Assembly (NCBI GenBank): GCA_023614405.1
Contig: CM042686.1
Span: 467,636,740-467,700,739, forward strand
Direction of reading: 5' to 3'
DNA from: Avena insularis
Lineage: Eukaryota > Streptophyta > Magnoliopsida > Poales > Poaceae
DNA length: 64,000 bases
The notes beneath the pieces were generated by a model. It saw only the letters and a list, made by a program, of their open reading frames with translations. It made no database searches and was not told the origin of the DNA. Shown here in pieces: positions 1 through 10,501 of this stretch (position 1 is its first letter; each line of letters begins with the position of its first letter). The position numbers were made by a program, and so were the translations under genes.

Positions 1-807
1 TGTGATATGGCCATCATGTGATTGTGATTATATTTGATGTATGCAATGATCCTTGTTGTAATATGGCAACCGGCAGGAGCCTAATGGTTGTCTTTAATTC
101 TGTTAAGACCTGTGTGTCTATTCATCTTGTAATAGCTTTATTCCAAGTAGTTGTAATAGTTGCTAGTGATGATGGACAACCATGAAGCGGCGCCATTGAC
201 CTTGACACAATGCTGGTGATGATGGAGATCATGTCGGTGCTTTGGAGATGGAGATCAAAGGCATATCATATCATATCACACTAATTATGAATTGCCTGTG
301 ATGTTAATCCTTTATGCATCTTGTATTGCTTAGATCGTGACGGCAGCATTATAAGATGATCCCTCTCATTAAATATCAAGTAATAAAGTGTTCGTCCTTA
401 GTTGGCACCGTTGCTAAGACTCGTCGTTTCGAAGCATCTCGTGATGATCGGATGTGATAGATTCTACGTGTGCATACAATGGGTGCAAGCCAGATTTGCA
501 CATGCAGAAAGTAAGGTTAATATTGACGAGCCTAGCATGTATAGACATGGTCTCGGAACACGGAATACCGAAAGGTAGAGCATGAATCATATAAATGATA
601 TGATGAACATGAAGATTGTTCGTCGATGAAACTACATCTTCTCTTGTGAAGATCGGACTTGGTATAGTGGACTTGGTTCGTGTAATCACTAAGACAATGT
701 GAGGGATGTTTTTTTGAGTGGGAGTTCACCTAGTTAATTTAAGAATTAAAATTGAACTCAATTTATCATAAACTTAGTCTAAACTACTTGCAAATTTGTT
801 GTAGATT
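1..807 (+). other. untranslated leader of Copia A1
   Basis: This stretch lies between the (unseen) primer binding site and gag. It aligns closely with 15,679-16,500 of copy A2 and has no convincing coding frame. One small difference is the absence in A1 of the agaagaaagggc segment seen in A2 near 15,948. The minus-strand ORFs across it recur at the same place in A2 and are chance frames in a conserved non-coding leader. Confidence 0.8.
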
Positions 808-2274
808 GTGGCGAACCTCTCCATCAACTTCAATGCGTTCCTAGAGAAAGAAAAGCTTAAGAACAATGGAAGCAACTTCCCGGACTGGCTCCGTGGACTG
901 AAGATTGTCCTCAGGGCTGGTCAGTTGACCTATGTGCTCGAAGCACCGCTAGGTGACCCACCTGCAGAAGATGCCACCGATAACGTAAAGAATGTTTACG
1001 CCACTCGGAAAAATCATTACTCCATAGTTCAGTGTGCCATCCTGTATGGTTTAGAAATGGAGCTTCAGAAGCGCTTTGAGCATCACGACCTGTTCGAGAT
1101 CATTAAGGAGCTCAAGCTCATTTTTGAGACTCACGCGGCCGTGGAGAGCTATGAGGCCTCCGAAAAGTTCTTTAACTGTAAGATGGAAGAGGGTAGCTCC
1201 GTTAGCGAGCACGTGCTCACCATGTCTGGGCACGCAAACAAGCTCCAAGAGTTGGGGATAACGATTCCTAATGAGTTAGGGATTCACCGTGTCCTCCAAT
1301 CACTGCCACCGAGTTATAAGAACTTTGTGATGAACTACAATATGCACTACATGAACAAGACGTTGCCTGAACTATCGTCCATGCGGAAAACTGCTGAAGT
1401 GGAGATCAAAAAGGAGCACCAAGTGTTGATGGTCAATAAGACCACCAATTTCAAGAAACAGGGCAAGCCTAAGAACAAGGGCAACTTCAAGAAGGACGGC
1501 AAGAAAGCTGCCGCACCTGCTAAGAAGCCCAAGGCTGGTCCTAAGCCTGAAACTGAATGCTTCTACTACAAGGGTGCCGGTCACTGGAAGCATAACTGCC
1601 CCAAGTACCTGGCGGATCTAAAGAACGGCAACATCAAGAAGAAAGGTATATTCGATATACATGTTATTGATGTGTATCTTACTAGTAATTGTAGTAGTGC
1701 CTGGGTATTTGATACCGGTTCAGTTGCTCATATTTGTAACTCGAAACAGGAGCTGCGGAATAAGCGAAGACTGGCGAGAGACAAGGTGACGATGCACGTT
1801 AGAAATGGCTCCAAGGTTAATGTGATCACCGTCAGCACGCTCCCTCTACATCTACCTTCGGGATTAGTTTTAAATTTGAATAATTGTTATTTGGTGTCTG
1901 TGTTAAGCATGAACATTATGTCTGGATCTTGTTTATTGCGAGACGATTACTCTTTTAAGTCCGAGAATAAAGGTTGTTCGATTTATATGAGTAATATCTT
2001 TTATGGTAATGCACCTGAGATGAATGGTTTATTCTTATTAAATCTCGATAGTAGTGATACACATGTTCACAACATAGATGCTAAACGAACAAAATTGAAT
2101 GATAATTCTACATACATGTGGCACTATCGTCTTGGTCACATTGGAGTGAAGCGTATGAAGAAACTCCATTCTGATGGACTTCTTGAATCACTTGATTTTG
2201 AATCACTTGAAAGATGCGAAGCATGTCTAATGGGAAAAATGACTAAAACTCCATTCTCTAGAATAATGGAGTGA
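808..2274 (+). pseudogene. gag-protease-preintegrase ORF of Copia A1 (gag start mutated, ends in premature stop)
   Basis: The frame encodes gag (about residues 1-275), the aspartic protease and the GAG-preintegrase segment of a Ty1-copia polyprotein. The start is GTG at 808, where sister copy A2 has ATG at 16,501, so the normal start codon is lost. The nucleocapsid zinc knuckle reads CFYYKGAGHWKHNC: the second cysteine of C-x2-C-x4-H-x4-C is tyrosine. The protease motif is intact (VFDTGS). The preintegrase zinc-binding part (HYRLGH, then CEAC) is also visible. The frame ends at TGA 2,272-2,274, where A2 has CGA, a C-to-T change at a CpG. The upstream half is otherwise open, so this is a lightly decayed gag-pro gene. 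Confidence 0.9.
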
Positions 2275-3405
2275 GCTATAGACTTATTGGAAATAATACA
2301 TACCGATGTGTGCGGTCCAATGAGTGTAGCATCGCGTGGTGGATATCGTTATGTTCTCACTTTCACGAATGACTTAAGTAGATATGGGTATGTCTACTTT
2401 ATGAAACATAAGTTCGAAACTTTCGAGAAGTTTAAGGAATTTCAAAGTGAAGTGGAAAATCATCATAACAAGAAGATTAAGTTTCTGCATTCTGACCGTG
2501 GAGGTGAATATCTAAGTTATGAGTTTGGCATGCATTTAAAGAAATGTGGAATACTTTCGCAATTGACACCGCCGGGAACACCACAGCGTAATGGTGTGTC
2601 CGAGCGTCGTAATCGAACTCTCTTAGATATGGTTCGGTCTATGATGTCTCTTACAGATTTATCGCTATCGTTTTGGGGCTATGCACTAGAGACAGCCGCA
2701 TTCACTTTAAATAGGGCACCATCTAAATCCGTTGAAACGACACCGTATGAATTGTGGTTTGGAAAGAAACCTAAGTTGTCGTTCCTTAAAGTTTGGGGTT
2801 GCAAAGCGTATGTAAAGAAGTTACAACCTGATAAGCTTGAACCCAAAGCGGAGAAATGCGTCTTCATAGGATACCCTAAAGAAACAATTGGGTATACCTT
2901 CTATCATAGATCCGAAGACAAAGTTTTTGTTGCCAAGAATGGATCCTTTCTTGAGAAGGAGTTTCTCTTGAAGGAAGTGACTGGAAGGAAAGTAGAACTC
3001 GACGAGGTTATTGAACCTTCACTCGGAGTTGAGAGTAGCGCAGCACCGGAAGATGTTTTTGTGCCGCCTGCACCAATTGGAGAGGAAGCTAATGATGGTG
3101 ATCATGAAACTTCGAACGAAGTTGCCACTGAACCTAGCAGGTCAACGAGGGTTCGTACCACTCCTGATTGGTACGACCCTGCCTTGAACGTCATGTTGGT
3201 GGACAACACTGATGACCCTGCGACGTATGAAGAAGCTATGGTGAGCCTAGATTCCGACAAATGGCTAGAAGCCATGAAATCCGAAATGGGATCCATGTAC
3301 AAAAACCAAGTATGGACTTTGGTGGACTTACCGGATGGCCGTAAGGCTGTCGAGAACAAATGGATTTTCAAGGAGTTGACTACGATGAGACATTCTCACC
3401 AGTAG
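2275..3405 (+). pseudogene. integrase core and start of RT of Copia A1
   Basis: The reading frame continues in phase after the TGA at 2,272. It encodes the integrase catalytic core with the acidic residues visible in HTDVCGPM, HSDRGGEY and the downstream QRNGVSERRNR segment, then the linker and the first part of reverse transcriptase ending in NKWIFK. It stops at 3,405 because of a 76-bp deletion. A2 has the missing RT segment at 19,044-19,119, and the deletion endpoints sit in TTCAA direct repeats, as expected from slippage or illegitimate recombination. Without the deletion and the upstream stop the frame would be continuous with the RT below. Confidence 0.9.
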
Positions 3406-4811
3406 CGAAGCTAAAGTCTGTGAGGATTTTGTTAGCAATTGCTGCATATTTCGATTATCAGATTTGGCAGATGGATGTCAAAACGGCGTTCCTTAATGGT
3501 GACATTGAGGAAGAGTTGTATATGGTACAACCCAAGGGTTTTGTCAATCCTAAAGATGCTGACAAGGTATGCAAACTTCAGCGCTCCATTTATGGACTGA
3601 AGAAAGCATCCAGGAGTTGAAATCAACGTTTTGATAAAGTAATCAAAAAAAATTGGATTTATACAAACTTATGGAGAAGCTTGTATTTACAAGAAAGTGA
3701 GTGGGAGCTCTGTAGCATTCCTAGTACTATATGTAGATGACATATTGTTGATTGGGAATGATATAGAACTTCTTAATAGCATCAAAGCCTATTTGAATAA
3801 TAGTTTTTCAATGAAGGATCTTGGCGAAGCGGCATATATTCTAGGCATCAAGATTTATAGAGATAGATCAAGACGCCTAATAGCACTTTCACAAAGTACA
3901 TACTTGGACAAAGTTCTAAAGAAGTTTAGAATGGAAGAGAGCAAGAAAGGGTTCGTGCCCATGTTGTCAGGTAAGACCTTGAGTAAGACTCAAAGTCCAA
4001 ATACTACGGAGAAGATAGAGACAAGATGAATAATATTCCCTATGCCTCGGCCATAGGTTCTATCATGTATGCCATGCTGTGTACAAGACCGGATATAGCA
4101 CATGTTGTTAGTTTGACTAGCAGATATCAAAGTGATCCTGGAATGGAGCACTGGACAACGGTCAAGAATATCCTAAAGTACTTGAATAGGACTAAGGATA
4201 TTGTTCTTTCTTATGGAGGTGATGAACAGCTTGTTGTAAACAGTTACACTGATGCTAGTTGGAACACCGATCCAGATGACTCAAAGTCACATTCTGGATA
4301 CGTATTTATTTTGAATGGTGCTGCAGTGAGCTGGAGGAGTGCCAAGCAAAGCGTTGTGGCAAAATCTTCAACTGAATCGGAATACATAGCTGCTTCGGAG
4401 GCTGCACAAGAAGCCATATGGATGAAGGAGTTCATTACTGAACTTGGCGTGGTTCCTAGTGTGTTGGACCCGATGGCCATCTACTGTGACAACACAGGTG
4501 CCATAGCTAATGCACAGGAGCCAAGGTCGCATAGCAAGCTGAAGCACATCAAGCTACGTTTCCATGCTATTCGCGAGTATGTCCGAGATGGTGACATAAA
4601 GATTTGCAAAGTACAAACTGATCTGAATGTGGCAGATCCGTTGACTAAACCTCTCCCTAGAGCAAAGCATGACCAACACCAGAACGCCATGGGTGTTAGG
4701 TATATTACCATGCAATCTAGATTATTGACTCTAGTGCAAGTGGGAGACTGTTGGAGATATGCCCAAGAGGCAATAATAAAAGTGGTTATTATTATATCTT
4801 TGTGTTTATGA
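3360..4811 (+). pseudogene. reverse transcriptase-RNase H of Copia A1
   Basis: Three overlapping frames (3,360-3,620, 3,697-4,029 and 4,026-4,811) together encode the Copia RT palm with its catalytic YVDDILLIG and the RNase H domain (SYTDASWN, STESEYIA, YCDNTGA). The first frame ends at TGA 3,618-3,620, where A2 has TGG. Single-base indels near 3,650 and 4,005 cause the later frame changes. The natural polyprotein stop (TAA at 20,458 in A2) is CAA here, so the last frame runs past the internal region and into the 3' LTR. The gene is clearly non-functional. Confidence 0.88.
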
Positions 4812-6380
4812 TGAATGTTTACATCCCATGCTATAATTGTATTATAAGGAAACACTAATATATGTGTGTTTTATAAACGTAAAAGAGTCCCTAGTAAGCC
4901 TCTTGTTGAACTAACTTGTTGATTAATAGATGATCATGGTTTCCTTATCATGGACATTGGATGTCATTAATAACAAGGTTGTATCATTAGGAGAATGATG
5001 TGATGGACACACACCCATAGTAAGTGTAGCATAAGATCAAGTCATTTAGTTCGTATTGCTACAAGCTTTCAAATGCATAGTAACCTAATCCTTTGACCAT
5101 GAGGTTATGTTAATCACCATCACCGGATGGGTACTTTGATGACATCAAACACCGCTTCAAATCGGGTGGTTATAAAGGTGTCATTGGGTATTCTGGAAGT
5201 ATGTGTTGAAGCGCATGGACCAAGATTGGGATTTGTCCATCCATATGACGGATAGATATGCTCTGGGCCCTCTCGGTGGAATGTCATCTAGTTAGCTTGC
5301 AAGCATGTGACTAGGTCACAAGGGATGACATCACATGGAACGAGTAAAGAGTACTTATCAGTAATGAGGTAGAACTAGGTATGGAGATACTGACGATCAA
5401 ACCTCGGATAAGTAGAGTATCACGTGGCAAAGGTAATTGGTTTTGAGTATGTGGGAGCCGTTATGGATCTCTAGATCCCGCTGATGGTTATTGATCGGAG
5501 AGGTGTCTCCATCATGTCTGCATATTCACGAACCGTAGGGTGACACACTTAAGGTTAGATGCTATTTAGGTAGATATGGAATGTCCGTTGGAGACCGAAT
5601 GTTGTTCGGAGTGTCGGATTGGATCTGAGACATCACGACGAGATCCGGAATTGTCCGGAGAATAATATTCATATAATGGAGATCATTTTCTAGGTTCAGA
5701 AATGTCCCGAAGTGTTTATATGGGGGTTCTAGAAGGTTTCGGAATGTTCCGGAAGGTTCTAGAAATTTCTATGGAGTTTACTTGAAAACCAAGAAAGAAA
5801 AGGGGAAACTTGGGGGGAAGGAAACTCCCCCCAAGCCCCCCTTGTGCGCCGGCCCTAGGAGGTGGGCCTAGGGTGGGAACCCTAGGTCGCACCCCTTCCT
5901 CTATATATAGAGGGGTGGAGGCGCCACCCCCTTGCCCCTCCACTATTGCCCTAGCCGCCTCTCTCCTCCTCCTTCCTTCTGCTCAGGCTTAAGCGAAGCC
6001 CTGCAGAATTCTCTACTCCACCACCACCACCATGCCGTCGTGCTGCTGGGATTCCATGGAGAGATCTACTACCTCAGCTGCTCGCTGGAACGGGGAGAGG
6101 AAGGTCTGCATCAACTCCGCACGTGTGACCGACTGCGGAAGCGCTGCCGGAACACGGCGCCGAAAGGATCGTCTACTCGATCTTGAGATCGGCAAGTGAT
6201 CGTCTACATCAACCACGAGATCCGATCTCGCACAAGGCTTTCGGATCTACAAGGGTTAGTACAGATCTATCTCGTTGCACATGTCTAATAGATTAGATCT
6301 TGGCTTTTATCTAGATGAGATCTGGGTTTTGTTCGTTCTTGCGGTAGAAAATTTTTGTTTTCCATGCTACGAACCCATCA
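4749..6380 (+). repeat. 3' LTR of Copia A1 (1,632 bp)
   Basis: The LTR begins TGTTGGAG directly after the purine-rich AAGTGGGAGAC tract (about 4,738-4,748) and ends ACCCATCA. It aligns along its length with both LTRs of A2, but lacks about 50 bp present in A2 near 14,290-14,330 and about 20 bp near 14,690-14,710. It carries its own TATA region. No host gene is seen in it; the GC-rich ORFs around 5,716-6,216 are chance frames. Confidence 0.93.
5898..5913 (+). promoter_or_regulatory. LTR TATA box inside a perfect 16-bp palindrome (Copia A1)
   Basis: The sequence CCTCTATATATAGAGG is its own reverse complement and contains the TATATA core, about 470 bp before the LTR end. The two A2 LTRs have the same element extended to 18 bp. 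The position fits the U3/R promoter of BARE-type elements. Activity is inferred. Confidence 0.7.
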
Positions 6381-6702
6381 TAAGCTTCACCCTGAACCGT
6401 ACACACTATGAATTGAGTTTCGAGCAATTTTGCAATGCTTTCAACTTCCCTCAAACTAGGGAGCCCAATATTACTAATCTCTATAGCGTCACAAGTGGAG
6501 AGACTTGGGAGGTTATTTCTATTAATGGTGGCAATCACTTTTATCAGAAGACGATGTCCACCATTCAGAACCCAACCATCCGCTACTTTGCTTTGTTCCT
6601 CACCAACACGATGTTGGGAAGGGGTGATATTGGTTCCATGGCCAATGCGGACATGGCAATGATCACCAACGCTCTCTTCCCCAATGCAACGCAAAGCCCC
6701 AA
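6381..6702 (+). pseudogene. fragment of an Athila-like retrotransposon ORF1
   Basis: Right of the A1 3' LTR the plus strand encodes about 105 residues resembling the plant Athila-type ORF1/gag-like protein. The recognisable parts are YELSFEQFCNAFNFP and, further on, NPTIRYFALFLTNTMLGRGD followed by the aspartate-rich ANADMAMI segment. The frame appears longer only because it runs in from the A1 LTR and out into the Copia B LTR; neither end is a real gene end. It is therefore the oldest substrate visible here, split by two independent insertions (A1 on the left, Copia B at 6,703). Family assignment rests on pattern only. Confidence 0.55.
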
Positions 6703-6862
6703 TGAAAGGACATTTACTGTCATAATCACTTTTGGTGTTTGTTAACAACAAGTAGAGTTTTTTACAGTATGCTATTGTCTACAGGTTGATATATTACAAA
6801 GTGAAAAGGACCCTTGGCCTGCAGAACATTCCCTGCATATTTACTTGACTCCTGGGAATTCC

Positions 6863-7145
6863 AGACCGGAGTCTCCGGTCTGTCTGGACCGGAGTCTCCG
6901 GTGTGGTCTGGAGTTTCCCCAGGAGTCTCTAGAGGGGGCTCTAGTTTCCTGCCTGGGTCAGCCAGAGAGGTGGTCCAAAGCAAGGTCCGGAGTCTCTGGT
7001 GTAGATGGACCGGAGTCTCCGGGCCACTTGGCTCACAAAAGGGCTAGGTCAAACTGTGTGTTGGTCCGGAGGCTGGTCTGTAGTTGGGCCGAAATCTCTG
7101 GTGTAGACCGGAGTCTCTGGTGTGTGGGCCGGAGTCTCCGGTCTG
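6863..7145 (+). repeat. cluster of near-palindromic CCGGAGTCTCCGG motifs in the Copia B LTR
   Basis: About seven exact or one-to-two-mismatch copies of CCGGAGTCTCCGG occur within 280 bp, upstream of the TATA box. The motif is almost its own reverse complement. Related copies recur beyond pol at about 37,909 and, in the opposite sense (CCGGAGACTCCGG), near 38,322-38,352. Placement before the TATA box suggests an enhancer-like array, but that is inference. Confidence 0.7.
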
Positions 7146-7188
7146 ACTTTTCTCCAACGGTCAGAAAACGGTTCAGTGGAGTGAAGGG

Positions 7189-7198
7189 CTATAAATAG
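7189..7198 (+). promoter_or_regulatory. TATA box of Copia B LTR
   Basis: CTATAAATAG is a strong plant-type TATA box and lies about 735 bp before the LTR end. The downstream C-rich stretch (about 7,210-7,235) is where the transcript start would fall. No other equally good TATA motif is visible in this LTR. Confidence 0.65.
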
Positions 7199-7927
7199 AG
7201 GACCTTATCCCCTTCCTCCAGTTGCTCGTCCCACTGAAGAACACCATGACCATTTGAGCCACCAAATCAACAAGATCTCTTCATCCAACCATCCAAACTC
7301 ATTGATCTTTGGAGAATCGAAGGAGGAGGCCTTGATCTACAGCTTCACCAAGAGAGATCTTCATTTCCCCCTCATTCACTTTAGGGCCCCCATGCTCTAG
7401 TGTTTCTTTGGAAACCCTAGCTTTTGATTTGGTTCTTACAAGCTTGTCTTTGATTGTTTGACAGCTTGCTTGTATTTGGGAGCCTCCAATTAAGTTGTGG
7501 ATGTGTGCCCTGAACTCGTTGAAAAGGTGATAGCTTCCACCTCGAAGGTTGCCGTATAGTGGAAGAGCTGAATTGAACCCTTTGGGGTGAGGTTCATCGG
7601 AGAACAAGGGAGGCCTCTCGTGGCGTTGGTGGTTTGAAACCACCCCCTCTCCAAACGTAGATGTACTTCCCCTCAAAAGGAAGGAACTACGGGAAACAAA
7701 TCCTTGTGTCTCCATGTGCTCCACTTTGGTTACTTCTATCCTTTACCGCACTTTACATATCTAGTTCTTGCTTAGTATTTGTGCTAGGTTGACATATAGG
7801 TAAATTCACAATAGTTGCATAATCTAGAGAATTTACCTTTCACGTCAAACCCTAAATTGAAAAAGAGTAAAATTTGAAGTAACACCTATTCACCCCCCCC
7901 TCTAGGTGCCCATACGATCCTTTCAAT

Positions 7928-7938
7928 TGGTATCAGAG
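7928..7938 (+). other. primer binding site of Copia B
   Basis: TGGTATCAGAG, two bases after the LTR, is the usual plant Ty1-copia PBS, complementary to the 3' end of initiator tRNA-Met. It fixes the LTR end and the orientation of the element. It is not a tRNA gene. Confidence 0.9.
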
Positions 7939-7976
7939 TCTCAGCTCTTTATTCGGGCTTAACCGCCTAAGAGATT

Positions 7977-9493
7977 ATGGGCAACCCAGATGAGGGAGAA
8001 AGTGAGGCTATCCATTCCGTGACCATGGTAGATCTCAAGAACTTGGAAACAAGCTTGAGCTCTACCTTGGGCAACGAAATCCAACAGTTGTGCCAACTCG
8101 TTGAGCAACTTGTTAGGGATAAGCAAACCTCACCTCCTCCCTCTCATGTGGAAACACCACCTAACCAAAAGGCAAATGTTCCGGCTAATCCTTTGGAGGA
8201 AGTGGCGGGGGATGAACATAATTCCACTAACTCCACCACCAAAAAGGGTGAAGGGAAGGAAGAGCACCATGCAGTTCCTGGATGGTACTCTTCCGACCCC
8301 CTATCCCTCACCCACATATAAATAATAGAGGTGACCCACCTAAGCTAGATGCACATACTTTTGCTCAATGGCAAGTTTTAATGAAATCTCATGTATGTAG
8401 CTCTTGCATTGATTTGTGGAATATTATTGAAGAAGGTCTCAAAATTGAGGATCCAACCAACTTGACTAGAAGAGAAGTGGTCAATAGCCAACTCAATGTG
8501 ACTGCCTTGCACATGATCCAACTTGGAGTGGGGCCAAAGGATTTTCCCCACATTGAGCACTACAATACCGCCAAGGAAGCTTGGGATGCTCTCATTGACT
8601 TGTTTGTTGGCAATGGGAGTATGAGAAGAAATAGATATGATGCCTTAAGTAATGAGGCCGAAGGTTTCTTCATGAAGGATGGTGAGGATCATGAAGACAT
8701 GTATCGAAGACTCAAATCCACAGCCACCGCCTTCGGGAATGTTGGTGCCTCTCACATTGATGATGCTTGGATCAAGAGGAAGTATGTGAGTGCTCTCATG
8801 CCTTTCGAGCCTACTGACTTGAAGAGTCTCCAAGGAAGACACAACTACCATCTCATGACCTCCAATGAAGTTATGCAAGAGATGGCCGCCTTCAAGGTTG
8901 CAGCCAAGAATGCCAAAGACGCCCGTGTTCATGCCATTGGAATGAGTAGTGGTGTCAATCTTGCCTTCAAGGCCAAGGTTGTGGAGTATGATGAAGATGA
9001 AGGAAGTGATGAGGGACTTTCAATGAGCCACCCCGAAGATGTCAAGGTTGCTCATGGTGAATACATGGCCTTCTACGCAAGAAACTTTTGGAAAGATCCC
9101 ACCAAGACCAAGATGGAAATGCAACGAACAAGCAACCCCAATGGGAGAAGAGATAATGGGTCCAAGTTGAGAACTTGCTTCAATTGTGGTGACCGCTATC
9201 ACTTCGTTGATGCTTGTCCTTATGAGAAAAGAGAAGATCATGGAGGTAAACTTGTGTTGAAGAAGACCTCCAAAGCTCCTTACAAGAAACCCTTCATCAA
9301 AAGGAATGCAACCAACAAGAAGTCGGGTGAAATTGTCTTGATCACTCATGAAGAATTCTCCTCCGATGATGATGATGAAGATGAAGAAGAGGAAACATCA
9401 AGTGGTGTGGAGGCTCTTGCCACCACTTCTACCCCTACATACTCACACTTCGACTCTCCTAATGAGAATATCTCCAACAATAACGTCAGTTGA
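7977..9493 (+). pseudogene. gag of Copia B (frameshifted near the N terminus)
   Basis: The ATG at 7,977, 50 bases after the PBS, opens a frame of 114 residues (start MGNPDEGESEAIHS). A frameshift around 8,282-8,320 moves coding sense into the frame that runs to 9,493. That second part is a UBN2-type Copia gag (FAQWQVLMKSH, then the W-rich capsid region AKEAWDALIDLF) and a complete nucleocapsid zinc knuckle CFNCGDRYHFVDAC (C-x2-C-x4-H-x4-C). An acidic stretch coded by GAT/GAA repeats follows at about 9,363-9,395. The capsid and knuckle are well conserved; the frameshift is the main lesion in this part. Confidence 0.85.
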
Positions 9494-9496
9494 CTT

Positions 9497-10496
9497 ATGG
9501 CAAGAGGAATGGAGGTATTGTCATCATCACATTCCACCTCCTTAATCAATGGTGATTTTGATGATGAGTTATCTCTTGAGGTCAAAAAGGAACTAGTTGC
9601 TTTTGATGTGTTTATGAACAACTTGCAAGGGGAACACAAGAAACATGTTGTGGATCTCTTAAATCAACTTGCACACACACAAGAACTTCTAGATGAGAGA
9701 TGTAAATTAGGAAGAGAGCACATGATTGAGGAGAAGCTCTAAATAATGCTCTAGAAGAAGAACAAGAAACTAGAATATCTCTTGAAACTAAACTTGAAGG
9801 TCTTGATGAAGCAAATGATCTCATTATTAATAAACTCATCAAGGAATGTGACCATGTTGTTGCCAAATATAAAAGGGCTAAAAAGGACAAGATTGAGTTT
9901 GATGTTGTTCATGAAAAACTTGCCGAGGACTTTAGGATACTTGACAAGGCTCACAAGGCCTTGGAGAGTGAACTCTTATTGCTCACAAAGTCTCGTGAAA
10001 AACCTCAAACTCAATTGACTAATATTACTTCACCTAGTACTTTCATTCCCTCTAGTTGTACTAGTATACTTGAAGAAAATGCTAGGTTGAAGGGGGAGAT
10101 AGCTAAGGCCACCTTTCCCAAGGGTAACAAGTCAATTGATGACCTCTTGAGTAAGCAAAGGTCAAGTAGTGAAAAGGGGGCATTGGTTTTGTCTCTAATG
10201 GCAAGAAGAAGAAGAACAACAACAACAGCAACAAGAAGAAGAAGAAGGCTAAGCCCACACAAGGAAAGGACAAGGTCATTGTGGATAGTAAGTCCACGAA
10301 TGGCAAAACTATGTCTCATGATGATTTTGCGGGAAGTGCTAACCCTCACTATGTTTTGATGCGTGATTATTATGGTGATGTGTATGCACAATATGTTGGG
10401 CCATATGATGGTTATATTGCTTGGTCTATTTCGGTTCCCAAGACCCTTGTTTCTAACAAAAGAGGACCCATTGAAAAATGGGTACCTAAAAACTAG
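9497..10496 (+). pseudogene. C-terminal coiled-coil part of Copia B gag
   Basis: After the stop at 9,491-9,493, coding sense continues in several short frames (9,497-9,742, 9,782-10,018, 9,961-10,359 and 10,281-10,496) separated by stops or indels. The residues are rich in Leu, Lys and Glu with heptad-like spacing (VKKELVAFDVFMNNLQGEHK), as in the long coiled-coil tail of SIRE/Maximus gag. A basic poly-Lys/Asn stretch follows, read as Arg in the shifted frame. The last piece ends IEKWVPKN just before the protease. The gene is broken in at least three places. Confidence 0.7.
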
Positions 10497-10501
10497 TTTG
10501 A

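Larger units (their letters stand above)
1..6380 (+). mobile_element. Copia A1: BARE/Angela-type Ty1-copia retrotransposon, left part outside window
   Basis: This is the right-hand part of an autonomous-type Ty1-copia element; its 5' LTR and primer binding site lie left of the window. Base 1 aligns with base 15,679 of the complete sister copy A2, so about 390 bases of leader and the whole 5' LTR are missing. The order gag, protease, integrase, RT, RNase H, 3' LTR is that of Ty1-copia. The LTR start TGTTGGAGATATGCCC and the gag and RT sequences place it in the BARE/WIS/Angela group. The element is dead: it has a mutated start codon, at least two premature stops, a 76-bp RT deletion and a lost final stop. 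It ends at 6,380 in CCCATCA, followed by the first candidate TSD bases taagc. Confidence 0.93.
6703..7925 (+). repeat. 5' LTR of Copia B (1,223 bp)
   Basis: The boundaries come from an 8-bp terminal inverted repeat, TGAAAGGA at 6,703 and TCCTTTCA ending at 7,925, followed two bases later by a tRNA-Met-type PBS. The left end also coincides with the loss of Athila-like coding sense. The LTR holds a cluster of CCGGAGTCTCCGG-like repeats in its left half and a TATA box at 7,189. The partner LTR is not in the window, so identity and age cannot be judged. Confidence 0.8.

Noticed and set aside
5716..6216. GC-rich ORFs on both strands in the A1 LTR as genes
   Set aside because: The same sequence recurs in the A2 LTRs, without conserved frame.
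10011..10391. Leu/Val-rich minus-strand ORF as a membrane protein
   Set aside because: It is the complement of the Lys/Arg/Asn-coding GAAGAA/AACAAC stretch of the Copia B gag tail.
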